DNA of 64,000 nt. Source: Candidatus Eiseniibacteriota bacterium (GTDB lineage: Bacteria > Eisenbacteria > RBG-16-71-46). Below the pieces are notes generated by a model. The model was given only the letters and a program-made list of their open reading frames with translations, had not been told where the DNA came from and ran no database searches. The stretch is from positions 1 through 64,000 of the forward strand of contig JANYBS010000114.1 in NCBI GenBank assembly GCA_025360715.1. Direction: 5' to 3'. How positions within the stretch are numbered: position 1 is the first letter of the stretch; each line of letters opens with the position of its first letter. Positions 19,901 through 30,086 of this stretch are shown piece by piece. The position numbers and the translations under genes are program-made.

Positions 19901-21056
19901 CGCCGTTCAGGGCCGCACCGGGCGCGTGAATGCGAGTGGTGTGGTGCGGCTGACCGGGCTCGCGCTGAAGGATTACCTCTTCGACCTGCGCATGCGCGAC
20001 TTCGCGGCCACGCAGCAGGGGCTCTATGCCATGTTGTTCGATGGGGATTTCAAGGTGGCCGATGGCCCGCGCGTGAATGGCGAGCGGCTACCTCAAGTCT
20101 CGGGCGACGTGCGGCTCAAGCGGGGCGTCGTGGAGTTCGACTTCGCGAACCAGACCGAGGTGGAGAAGCGCGCCGCGACGACCGAGCCGCTGTTCTGGAC
20201 GTATAAGGTGCACATGGCCGCGTCGAACAACCTGCGCTGGCGGCCGCCGGACGGTGAGATCGAATTCGATGCCGATCTGGACCTGGAACAGACCCCGGAC
20301 TCGCTGCTCATCTATGGCGAGATGCACGCGGTCAAGGGCACGTATTTCTTCCTGAGCAACCGCTTCAAGGTGACTCAGGCGGATCTCACGTTCGACAACC
20401 AGAAGGGCGTCGATCCCGACCTGGCGATCACCGCCGAGACGACGCTGCGCCCCAACCTGCCGCGCGGGGCGACCGCCTCTGTCACCGGTGCGACCGACAA
20501 CGCCACCACCGAGACCATCTATGCGAGGATCTCGGGACGTTCGAGCCAGCCCGTCATCGAACTGACGAGCGCCAGCGGCTGGGACCAACCCGAGATCATC
20601 GCCGAGTTGACACTCGGACGGTTCACCGGGGCGACCGGCAATTTCTCCGCCACGGACCCTGCCGAGAACTACCTGACCCGCCAGTTGAGCGCGCAGCTCT
20701 CGCGCGACCTGTCCAAGGTCTTCAATGACGCCATCAACCAATGGGAGGTGCAGCGCGAGCAAGGTTCGCTGCTGCGCGGCGACGGCAGTGTCTACCTGCG
20801 CGTGGGCGGCGACGTCACGCCGCAGATCTCGTGGAGCCTGAGCCAGCGCCTGCCGGGTCTGGACCGGCCGTATTCGACCACTACGACCACGAACACGAAT
20901 ACGCTCTTCGAGCGCGACGTGGAGCTGGAGTACCGCATCAATCGCTTCATCTATGTGACGACCGGGCTTGCCCAGCGCCGGCTGCTCACCGGGACCGCGC
21001 AGGCCCAGACCGCTCCAGACTTCAACGTGAACCTGAAGGCCCGGTGGGAATACTGA
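16917..21056 (+). CDS. TamB-like translocation/assembly module (DUF490 C-terminus)
   Basis: ~1379 aa; N-terminal TM anchor; C-term LTFDNQKGVDPDLAITAETTL...ISGRSSQPVIELTSASGWDQPEIIAELTLGR. Confidence 0.88.
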   Translation: MSQTPSKPPAPPAGPPPGDPPGPDPAREREGAGGHEHHGVVEAIREEIEEVVEHVPQPVRWTVGKLIRVALLSLAGLVVLAIVSTVLYLGNRTQLVANELALILNQTLAQRSDVVLQLRDIKGNPFTGFRILQPRVRYRDDSGTLLEADEMRIQYSAIGLLRGDSQPIDVTIERPIVHFDRGRKGAWRVPVWHGTEKHGGGKARTLTFALHLRKAQLSAPGPLGEVRDIDLDLDGATGDETRVNLRRMKWSEGPWHSRLDQLGAEFRADADSVRFRISDLRTGDVTLRAVGSWKKGTALKRVHAEIDRVRWGWLAEVFDNGSFDVDGEGAAIVDAVGDQRWKGSFDAHLTWDSLAVKGTGLVGWDGKSLSVDSLSGRSPAGDLDGMLRWSKLGWEIGGKARHANPAFWSALRLEGWPAGDLNGDFRYAVDTRLKDKATSFLLAHLLASQWTGWNVDSAQVRVDFPAQAADSFSVLGWRRGGTFTLHALTGANGWAGPYTLDQFPLEEWPDGRASGLTGVLTHGEGRVEDRKGVLLVSGTLDGARTDWSAAHFARWHLDGIQGQLLPKPDLIARAQTHDGSFVGVHLDSAQAQLHLGDQRVAFAPLRAAAGDTVFVMTGHADWSGNHWSMEMDTASATSRQFAWTAEPPMRISGDEQGTVFDRVSLHDQQARLDVRGRWASPKGFYDVALEGHDLDLGRMGMPLEWGLGGTGDARLVVNGRAGDPRWMFEGRASRPEWDHHGCDSLAISLAGQPARLDVKDLLYVLDTGTARLAGEVDRTAHAWPDSLSATAVIRWLSDAGHWQGDLAIHHLAIDRFGAMAPQAEGWRGELEGKLTIAGRPQEPELDLTLRADDLSWRDYRAQRIETQARYRGGVLAIPETRVTMQNVVSTLSGEMPLELALGRTPVVPDAPMHGRIQAPKGDLQLLPLLVPQIQAAHGRFDLDATLGGTTRHPQLTGTGHIRDGSLRPAGREEVLDKVYADMHFDEARITLDSLTAVQGRTGRVNASGVVRLTGLALKDYLFDLRMRDFAATQQGLYAMLFDGDFKVADGPRVNGERLPQVSGDVRLKRGVVEFDFANQTEVEKRAATTEPLFWTYKVHMAASNNLRWRPPDGEIEFDADLDLEQTPDSLLIYGEMHAVKGTYFFLSNRFKVTQADLTFDNQKGVDPDLAITAETTLRPNLPRGATASVTGATDNATTETIYARISGRSSQPVIELTSASGWDQPEIIAELTLGRFTGATGNFSATDPAENYLTRQLSAQLSRDLSKVFNDAINQWEVQREQGSLLRGDGSVYLRVGGDVTPQISWSLSQRLPGLDRPYSTTTTTNTNTLFERDVELEYRINRFIYVTTGLAQRRLLTGTAQAQTAPDFNVNLKARWEY

Positions 21057-21145
21057 ACCCTTTCGGCTGGGAAGAACCCGGGCTGGCAACTTCTGACGCG
21101 CCCGGAACGTCTGGCGCTTGTCAGGTGTAGTAGTGTCCTCAGGGA

Positions 21146-21163
21146 GCGCTCCGGCCGGAGCGC
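21146..21163 (+). repeat. Perfect 18-bp palindrome GCGCTCCGGCCGGAGCGC in 5' region of next gene
   Basis: reads identically on both strands; 26 bp upstream of ATG 21189. Confidence 0.85.
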
Positions 21164-21188
21164 GCGACCGGGTTCGAAAGGGAGACGG

Positions 21189-24100
21189 ATGAGAGCACGT
21201 GGTGGGGTGGGCGCACTGCTCGTCGCGGTGCTGGTCACGGCTTGGTCGTGGATCGCCGCGAGTCCTGCGAACGCGCAGTATTTCGGGCAAAACAAAGTCC
21301 AGTACGAGATGTACGACTGGCACTCGATCTCATCGGATCACTTCGAGGTGTATTACTACCCAGGGTCCGACAGCCTGGCGATGCGCACACTCGATCTGGC
21401 CGAGAAGACCAACGTCATCTTCTCGAAGCGCCTGGGCCATCAGCTGACCAAGCGTATCCCGATCATCCTGTACTCGTCGCACAACGACTTCTCACAGACG
21501 AACGTCACTCCCGAGCTGATCGATGGATCCACGGGCGGCTTCACCGAGGTGCTGCGCGATCGGGTCGTGGTGCCGTTCACGGGATCCTACGAGGACTTCC
21601 GCCACGTCCTGGTGCACGAACTCACGCACGCGTTCCAGTTCGACATCCTCTACAACAACACCGGCGTTTCGCTGCTTTCGGGCCAGGGATTCTTCCAGAT
21701 GCCGCTGTGGTTCGCCGAGGGCATGGCCGAGCAGTTCTCGCTCGGTATGGAGCCGAACGCCGAGATGTTCTGCCGCGACGGCACGCTCAACGGCTACCTG
21801 CCGCCGCTCCAGTACGCCGGCGGCTATCTGGTCTACAAGATGGGCCAGTCGGCGATCGGTTACCTGATCGACCGCTATGGGGAGGAGCGCTTCCGTGACG
21901 TGCTCAAGCGCTCGCGGCAGATGCGCAATTTCGACCGGGCCTTCGAGCGCACGTACAACATGCCGGTCAACAGGTTCGACGTGCAGTGGCATGAGTACCT
22001 GCGTAAGCGCTATTGGCCGCAGATCGCCACGCGCGAACAGCCCGACCAGTTCGGCAAGCGCCTCACGGACCATCGCCGCGACCAGAGCAATCTCAATATC
22101 GCGCCCAGCGTCTCGCCGCAGGGCGATCGCATCGCGTACTTCAGCGACCGCAAGCAGTACTCCGACGTCTATTTGATGTCGGCGTTCGACGGCCGCGTCA
22201 TCCGCCGCGTGATCCGCGGCGAGCGCAACCGCGCGTTCGAGGCCCTGCCGCTGCTGCGAGGCGGCATCACGTGGTCGGCCGACGGCGAGCGCATGGCGCT
22301 CACCGCCAAGAGCGCGGGCCGTGACCGGCTGTACATCGTCGATTCCCGCCGCGGCGACATCCTGCACCGCTTCGACCTGCCGTGTGACGAACTCACGTAT
22401 CCGGCGTGGTCGCCGCAGGGCGACTCCATCGTCGTCGGCGGCATCAAGAACGGCCGCTCCGACCTTTATCTGGTCGACGCCAAGAGCGGTGCGGTGACGC
22501 GACTCACAGACGATACCTGGGACGAGAAAGAGCCCGCTTGGTCGCCTGACGGCAAGCGCATCGTCTTCGCCTCCGACCGTCTGGCTCCCGTCGTGCTGCA
22601 GGCGACGCCGCCCAAGGCGGGCTTTGGGCGCTACGGACTGTTCGAGATGGAGCTGGCCACCCGCAACGTGACCAAGCTGCTCGATACCTCGGGCGATGAT
22701 CATTCGCCCGTGTGGGCGCCCGACGGCCGGCGTGTCGCGTTCATCTCGGATCGCGGCGGCGCGTCGAACATCTTCCTCTTCGATCCCGCGGACCGCACCG
22801 TCACCCAACTCACCGACGTGCTCGGCGGTATCCTGAGCCTGTCGTGGTCGTCGAAGAACGACCGTCTTGTGTTCGCGGCCTTCAACCGCGCGGGCTGGGA
22901 CATCTTCGCCGTGCAGGAACCGCTCTCGCTCGATCCCGTCCTGCAGCGCTTGCGCCGCAAGACCCCTCTGGCGGTGCTGCAACTGGAGCAGGCCGGGACG
23001 CCGTCGGCGGCCGACTCGCTGGCCACGCCGCTCTACGGCGTCTCGCCGCTCGGCGCGCTGGCGTCCAGTTGGCCGGATTCCGCGAGCGCTCCCGATACCT
23101 CGCTGGTCGCAGGGCGCCAGCGGCCCGATGGCCCGCGCTCGCCGCTACCCGCGGTGGCGGCCGAGCCGCCCGCATGGAACTCCGGCGGACCTTCCAGCTT
23201 TGGTGGCCAACCGATGTTGCCGCTGCCGCCCGCGCCGGATTCCTCCAAGGCGATACCGATCAAGACCCCGCTCGTGGAGCACGGCGGTCCCTTCGCACTC
23301 TCCGACAGTGTGCTCGCGCAGCGCCCGGCGCCGTACCGCTGGCGCTTCGGTGCGGAATCGGCGAACGGCGGATTCCTCGCGGCTTCCGGATTCGGTTTCG
23401 TGGGCAGTACGCAGTTGCTCTTCAGCGACTTCCTGGGCGATCGCAGCCTGTACGTGGCCGCCGACGTGATGCCACAGGCGCTGGAAGAGACGAACGCGCT
23501 TGCGATCTACAGTTACCTTCCGCGTCGCTGGGACTGGCAGGGCGGATTCTTCCATTTCAAGAACTACTACCAATCGCGCGTCACCACGCTGGGCGAGCAG
23601 TTGAGTAGCGCGCAGGTGTTCTCGGAGCGCAGTTTCGGCGCCCTGGGCGGGGTGAGCTATCCGTTCGACCGTTTCCGTCGCGCGGATCTGCAGTTCACGC
23701 AGATGTTCGTGGAGCGCACGTTCTACGGTCAGAATCCGGACGGGACCTATTACCGCAATGGTAAGCAGTACCGCTCGGTCACTTCACCGTCGCTATCGCT
23801 CGTGGGCGACAACGCGCTCTTCGGTTACTACGGCCCGGTCAACGGTTCGCGCTACAATCTGACTTACAGCCCGTCGTTCGCGTTGTTCTCGAATGCGCTG
23901 GCGTACCAGACAGTCACATTCGACTATCGCCGCTACTGGGATCTCACCAACGGCTACACGTTCGCGTTCCGCACGCTCGATGGTGTGAGCGGTGGCCGCG
24001 ATCCGCAGGGCTTCCGCGTGGGCGGGTTCTCGACGCTGCGCGGCTTCCGGGATTTCGACATCATCGGTTCGCGTATGGCGATCTACAACGTGGAGTTGCG

Positions 24101-24392
24101 CTTCCCGTTCATCCAGCAACTGGGCTTGGTGGGGCCGCTGCCGCTGGGCGACTTCAACTTGAAGGGCGCGATCTTCAGCGATGGCGGCGTGGTCTGGAAC
24201 AAGGGCGACAAGCTGCAACTCACGAGCGTCGACGCCCGCGGCCGGCATCTGGAGAGCCCATACCTGAGCTTCGGCACGGGCATCCGCAGCTTCTTCCTGT
24301 TCGCCCTCGTGAAGCTTGACGTGGCCTGGCACACGAACCTTCGCGACACGAGCGGGCCCCGCTGGCACTTCTCGATCGGGCCGGAGTTCTAG
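21189..24392 (+). CDS. Peptidase MA-like metallopeptidase + TolB/PD40 beta-propeller + Omp85-type barrel fusion
   Basis: signal peptide; HVLVHELTHAFQFDIL (HExxH); repeats such as PAWSPDGKRIVFASDR and PVWAPDGRRVAFISDR; C-term GFRVGGFSTLRGFRDFDIIGSRMAIYNVELRFPFI...WHFSIGPEF. Confidence 0.88.
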   Translation: MRARGGVGALLVAVLVTAWSWIAASPANAQYFGQNKVQYEMYDWHSISSDHFEVYYYPGSDSLAMRTLDLAEKTNVIFSKRLGHQLTKRIPIILYSSHNDFSQTNVTPELIDGSTGGFTEVLRDRVVVPFTGSYEDFRHVLVHELTHAFQFDILYNNTGVSLLSGQGFFQMPLWFAEGMAEQFSLGMEPNAEMFCRDGTLNGYLPPLQYAGGYLVYKMGQSAIGYLIDRYGEERFRDVLKRSRQMRNFDRAFERTYNMPVNRFDVQWHEYLRKRYWPQIATREQPDQFGKRLTDHRRDQSNLNIAPSVSPQGDRIAYFSDRKQYSDVYLMSAFDGRVIRRVIRGERNRAFEALPLLRGGITWSADGERMALTAKSAGRDRLYIVDSRRGDILHRFDLPCDELTYPAWSPQGDSIVVGGIKNGRSDLYLVDAKSGAVTRLTDDTWDEKEPAWSPDGKRIVFASDRLAPVVLQATPPKAGFGRYGLFEMELATRNVTKLLDTSGDDHSPVWAPDGRRVAFISDRGGASNIFLFDPADRTVTQLTDVLGGILSLSWSSKNDRLVFAAFNRAGWDIFAVQEPLSLDPVLQRLRRKTPLAVLQLEQAGTPSAADSLATPLYGVSPLGALASSWPDSASAPDTSLVAGRQRPDGPRSPLPAVAAEPPAWNSGGPSSFGGQPMLPLPPAPDSSKAIPIKTPLVEHGGPFALSDSVLAQRPAPYRWRFGAESANGGFLAASGFGFVGSTQLLFSDFLGDRSLYVAADVMPQALEETNALAIYSYLPRRWDWQGGFFHFKNYYQSRVTTLGEQLSSAQVFSERSFGALGGVSYPFDRFRRADLQFTQMFVERTFYGQNPDGTYYRNGKQYRSVTSPSLSLVGDNALFGYYGPVNGSRYNLTYSPSFALFSNALAYQTVTFDYRRYWDLTNGYTFAFRTLDGVSGGRDPQGFRVGGFSTLRGFRDFDIIGSRMAIYNVELRFPFIQQLGLVGPLPLGDFNLKGAIFSDGGVVWNKGDKLQLTSVDARGRHLESPYLSFGTGIRSFFLFALVKLDVAWHTNLRDTSGPRWHFSIGPEF

Positions 24393-24418
24393 ACTTTCCT
24401 CCTCCCGCATCCTCATCA

Positions 24419-24460
24419 CGAAGACCCTCTGCGATACGGACGCGGAGGGTCTTCGTTGTT
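24419..24460 (+). terminator. Rho-independent-like terminator
   Basis: CGAAGACCCTCTGCG / CGCGGAGGGTCTTCG stem (one G-T pair) followed by TTGTTT. Confidence 0.8.
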
Positions 24461-24513
24461 TGCGTCGAGAGAGCAGCACGGCGGGCATCGCGAGTCCGCC
24501 GCGGCTCCGGTGT

Positions 24514-24631
24514 GGGGGGGCGGGACGCCTCGGCGTCGCTCGGCGGCATCGTGCCGCCTCGCTCCTCGCTACGGGCCCGCTGCGCCATCCTGGCTCCGCG
24601 AGCCCTCCGCGCCGAGGGTCCCGACCCCCAC
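24514..24631 (+). repeat. GC-rich repeat, copy 1
   Basis: CTCGGCGTCG..TCGGCGGCATCGTGCCGCC...GCCATCCTGGCT; inner hairpin GGCGGCA-TCG-TGCCGCC (24542-24558); bounded by GGTGTGGGGG(24509-24518)/CCCCCACACC(24625-24634). Confidence 0.8.
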
Positions 24632-24720
24632 ACCTGCGCCGCTCCAAGTGTGCGGGGCGCCCTGATGCGACACCGGCCCGCGCTCGATCGCATCGCCTTC
24701 CTGACGAAGCGTCGGCGGCG

Positions 24721-24840
24721 AGGGGGTCAGATGTGCGAGGCGTGAAGCGCTCTCGCAGCCAGGATGGCGGAGAGAGCGCGGAGCAAGGAGGTCGGCGGCA
24801 CGATGCCGCCGACCGACGCCGAGCTCATCTGCGCCCCCCG
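24721..24840 (-). repeat. GC-rich repeat, copy 2 (inverted relative to copy 1)
   Basis: reverse complement aligns with copy 1: GGGGGGCG..CTCGGCGTCGGTCGGCGGCATCGTGCCGCC...GCCATCCTGGCT; inner hairpin GTCGGCGGCA-CGA-TGCCGCCGAC (24791-24813). Confidence 0.8.
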
Positions 24841-24995
24841 CCGGCCGCCGCGGTGAACGGGCACTGGTGTTTGTGACGCCAGGCTCCAGGCGCCAGATGC
24901 GACACGACAGACGCCACAGGAGGGGGCGCATGTCCAACCCCTGACATTGCAACATGCACGCTTGCGACCGAACTGCATGTGGCGCAAGGATAGGT

Positions 24996-25008
24996 CGATA
25001 CAGTATCG
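24996..25008 (+). promoter_or_regulatory. Short inverted repeat upstream of glnN (candidate operator)
   Basis: CGATAC-A-GTATCG. Confidence 0.35.
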
Positions 25009-25122
25009 TCGTAGGTCTCCCGGACTCCTCGTGGGGCCACTCGCGACGGGTCCACTTGCTCCATACGAATCGTCAAGGTCCGATAGCGGGATCCTGCCGG
25101 TCCACATCCTTAGGAGAGCACC

Positions 25123-27333
25123 ATGTCATCGCCTCGCAGTCACGCGCGCATCGCTGTGATGAACCGCCAGCCCCGCACGTTCGACGCGCCGCGCCAGCCC
25201 GATGGCCACCGTTCACCGGTGAGCACCTACTACGGGCGCCACGTCTTCGACCTCATCAAGCTGCGTGAGAAGCTGCCGCGCGAGATCTTCCAGTCGCTCG
25301 TCTCGACGCTGCGCAATAGTGCGCCGCTGTCGAAGGAAGTCGCGGAGACGGTCGCGTCTGCCGCGCGCGAGTGGGCCGTCTCGCATGGCGCCACGCACTT
25401 CACGCACTGGTTCCAGCCCATGACCGGCCTCACCGCCGAGAAGCATGACGCGTTCATCGACCTGAACGTGAGCATGACCGGCGAGGCGCGCGTACTCGAG
25501 AAGCTCTCGGGTTCGCAGCTCTGGCAATCCGAGCCGGACGCCAGTTCGTTCCCGTCGGGCGGCATGCGCAGCACGTTCGAAGCGCGCGGCTATACCGCGT
25601 GGGACCCGACCGTGCCCATGTTCCTTGTCGAAAGTGCGAACGGCCGCACGCTCTGCATCCCGAGCGTGTACATCAGCTACCACGGCCACAGCCTGGACCA
25701 TAAGACGCCGCTGCTGCGTTCGGTCGAGGCGCTCAACAAGAACGCCGTCGCGTTCCTCAAGTTGCTTGGCGACGTCGATGTGAAGTCCGTCGCCGCCACG
25801 CTGGGTGTGGAGCAGGAGTACTTCCTTGTCGACCGCGCGCACCACGCGCTGCGCACCGACCTCATGCTGGCCGAGCGCACGCTGCTCGGCGCTGCCTCGC
25901 CGCGTCACCAGCAATTCGAGGATCACTACTTCGGCACCATCCCGCCGCGCGTGATCGCCTTCATGGAAGAGCTGGAATTCGAGCTCTACCGCCTGGGGAT
26001 CCCCATGCGCACGCGTCACAACGAGGTCGCGCCGATGCAATTCGAGATGGCGCCGATCTTCGAGGACCTCAACCTGGGCGTGGACCACAACGTGCTGGCG
26101 ATGGACGTGGCGCGCAAGGTGGCGCTGCGCCATGACTTCGTGTGCTTGTTGCACGAGAAGCCGTTTGCGGGAATCAATGGCAGCGGCAAGCACTGCAACT
26201 GGAGCATGTCCACGGACCGTGGCGAGAACCTGCTCGAGCCGGGCAAGACGCCGCACCAGAACCTGCGCTTCCTGGCGTTCCTCGCGGTGTGCCTCAAGGC
26301 CGTGCACGATCACGCGGTGGCATTGCGCTGGTCGGTCTCGGGTCCGAACAACGACCTGCGCCTGGGCGCCAACGAAGCGCCGCCGGCGATCCTGTCCGCG
26401 TTCGTCGGTGACCAGCTCACCAGCATCATCGACCGCACCATCGCGGGCGATGCAGCCAAGGATCCCGAGCACTTCGTGCTCGAGATGGGCGTGGCGAAGC
26501 TGCCGACGCTCGCCAAGGACAACACCGATCGCAACCGCACCTCGCCATTCGCCTTCACGGGCAACAAGTTCGAGTTCCGCGCCGTGGGAAGTTCTGCGAA
26601 CTGCGCGGTGCCGATGGCGGTGCTCTCGGGCGCTGCCGCGAAGTCCTTGGCCGAGATGACCGAGCGGCTCAAGAAGAAGCTCGAGGCCAAGCCGGGTCAC
26701 CGTGACCAGATGGTGGCCGAGTTGCTGCGCGAGGTGTTCACCGAGTCGTCCGCAGTGCGCTTCGAGGGCAATGGTTACTCGGACGAGTGGAAGGCCGAGG
26801 CCAAGAAGCGCGGCCTGCCCAACCTGGTCGATACGCCGGCCGCGATCCAGGCGCTCACCGACAAGCAGAACCATCAATTCCTGGTCGATGTGGGCGTCTT
26901 CTCGCAGCTCGAGTTCGACAGTCGTGTGAATGTGTCGCTCGAGCGCTACATCAAGCAGGTCACGCTCGAGGCCGAGACGGTGGCCGAGATGGTGCTCACG
27001 CAGGTGATCCCGGCGGCTGAGAAGCAGCTGGCGCTCACGGGTTCGGCGTGGCGCACGGTCACCGAGTCCGGCGGCAAGGGCACGATCTACAGCAGCCGCG
27101 TCAAGGCGCTCACCGCTGGCCTGGAGGCGTTGCTCGACGGCGCCGAGAAGTTGCAGAAGACGCTGCACGAGGTGCATAGCGGTCACGACGAGATGAAGGT
27201 CTGTGCGCGGCTGTCCGCCGAAGTGCGGCCGCTCATGCAGTCGGTCCGTGATGCCGCCGACCTGATCGAGAACCTGGTCGACGATGAGATCTGGCCGCTG
27301 CCCAAGTACCGCGAGATGCTGTTCGTGAAGTAA
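25123..27333 (+). CDS. glnN: Type III glutamine synthetase
   Basis: ~736 aa; SVSGPNNDLRLGANEAPPAILSAFVGDQL; FAGINGSGKHCNWSMSTDRGENLL; NRTSPFAFTGNKFEFRAVGSSANCA. Confidence 0.95.
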   Translation: MSSPRSHARIAVMNRQPRTFDAPRQPDGHRSPVSTYYGRHVFDLIKLREKLPREIFQSLVSTLRNSAPLSKEVAETVASAAREWAVSHGATHFTHWFQPMTGLTAEKHDAFIDLNVSMTGEARVLEKLSGSQLWQSEPDASSFPSGGMRSTFEARGYTAWDPTVPMFLVESANGRTLCIPSVYISYHGHSLDHKTPLLRSVEALNKNAVAFLKLLGDVDVKSVAATLGVEQEYFLVDRAHHALRTDLMLAERTLLGAASPRHQQFEDHYFGTIPPRVIAFMEELEFELYRLGIPMRTRHNEVAPMQFEMAPIFEDLNLGVDHNVLAMDVARKVALRHDFVCLLHEKPFAGINGSGKHCNWSMSTDRGENLLEPGKTPHQNLRFLAFLAVCLKAVHDHAVALRWSVSGPNNDLRLGANEAPPAILSAFVGDQLTSIIDRTIAGDAAKDPEHFVLEMGVAKLPTLAKDNTDRNRTSPFAFTGNKFEFRAVGSSANCAVPMAVLSGAAAKSLAEMTERLKKKLEAKPGHRDQMVAELLREVFTESSAVRFEGNGYSDEWKAEAKKRGLPNLVDTPAAIQALTDKQNHQFLVDVGVFSQLEFDSRVNVSLERYIKQVTLEAETVAEMVLTQVIPAAEKQLALTGSAWRTVTESGGKGTIYSSRVKALTAGLEALLDGAEKLQKTLHEVHSGHDEMKVCARLSAEVRPLMQSVRDAADLIENLVDDEIWPLPKYREMLFVK

Positions 27334-27353
27334 GCGGTCGTTACGGTCTGATG

Positions 27354-27385
27354 GCGCGGGCTGCGGAGTGATCCGCGGCCCGCGC
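27354..27385 (+). terminator. Terminator-like hairpin after glnN
   Basis: GCGCGGGCTGCGGA-GTGA-TCCGCGGCCCGCGC; weak T-tract. Confidence 0.6.
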
Positions 27386-27391
27386 GCTTCA

Positions 27392-27421
27392 TTGGTGGCC
27401 CTTCGTGCTTTCCGTTAGATT
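27392..27421 (+). promoter_or_regulatory. Candidate promoter of the helicase gene
   Basis: TTGGTG(27392-27397)-N18-TAGATT(27416-27421). Confidence 0.45.
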
Positions 27422-27466
27422 CGCGGGCGAGCCCATTCGATCCCAACGTCCTCGCGGAGTGCCTTC

Positions 27467-29783
<2,317 letters not shown>

Positions 29784-29800
<17 letters not shown>

Positions 29801-30086
29801 GGAAGTCCAGCGCGTCGCGGAACTCGCGCGCCTCGAGATCGCGGCGGACGCCGTGGACCGCGTGGCCGCGCAGTTGAGCGGGATCCTCGACTTCGTCGCG
29901 ACGCTCGACGCGCTTGATCTGGGCGACTGCGAGCCCACGGCGTTCGCGCCGGCGGCAGCGCCGCTGCGCGCCGATGTGCCCGACGAGTCGCGCCGCTTGG
30001 GCCCCGAGCGCGCCACCGCCGCCGCACCGGCCGCGGAAGAAGGCTATTTCCTGGTTCCGCCGATCGTGGAGAACGTCAACCCATGA
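29784..30086 (+). CDS. gatC: Asp-tRNA(Asn)/Glu-tRNA(Gln) amidotransferase subunit C
   Basis: MSISREEVQRVAELARLEI; position before gatA. Confidence 0.92.

Noticed and set aside
24316-24876. 186-aa + strand ORF and overlapping ORFs 24220-24955
   Set aside because: They span the terminator and the GC-rich repeat pair; apparent protein similarity between strands is explained by the inverted DNA repeat, not by coding.
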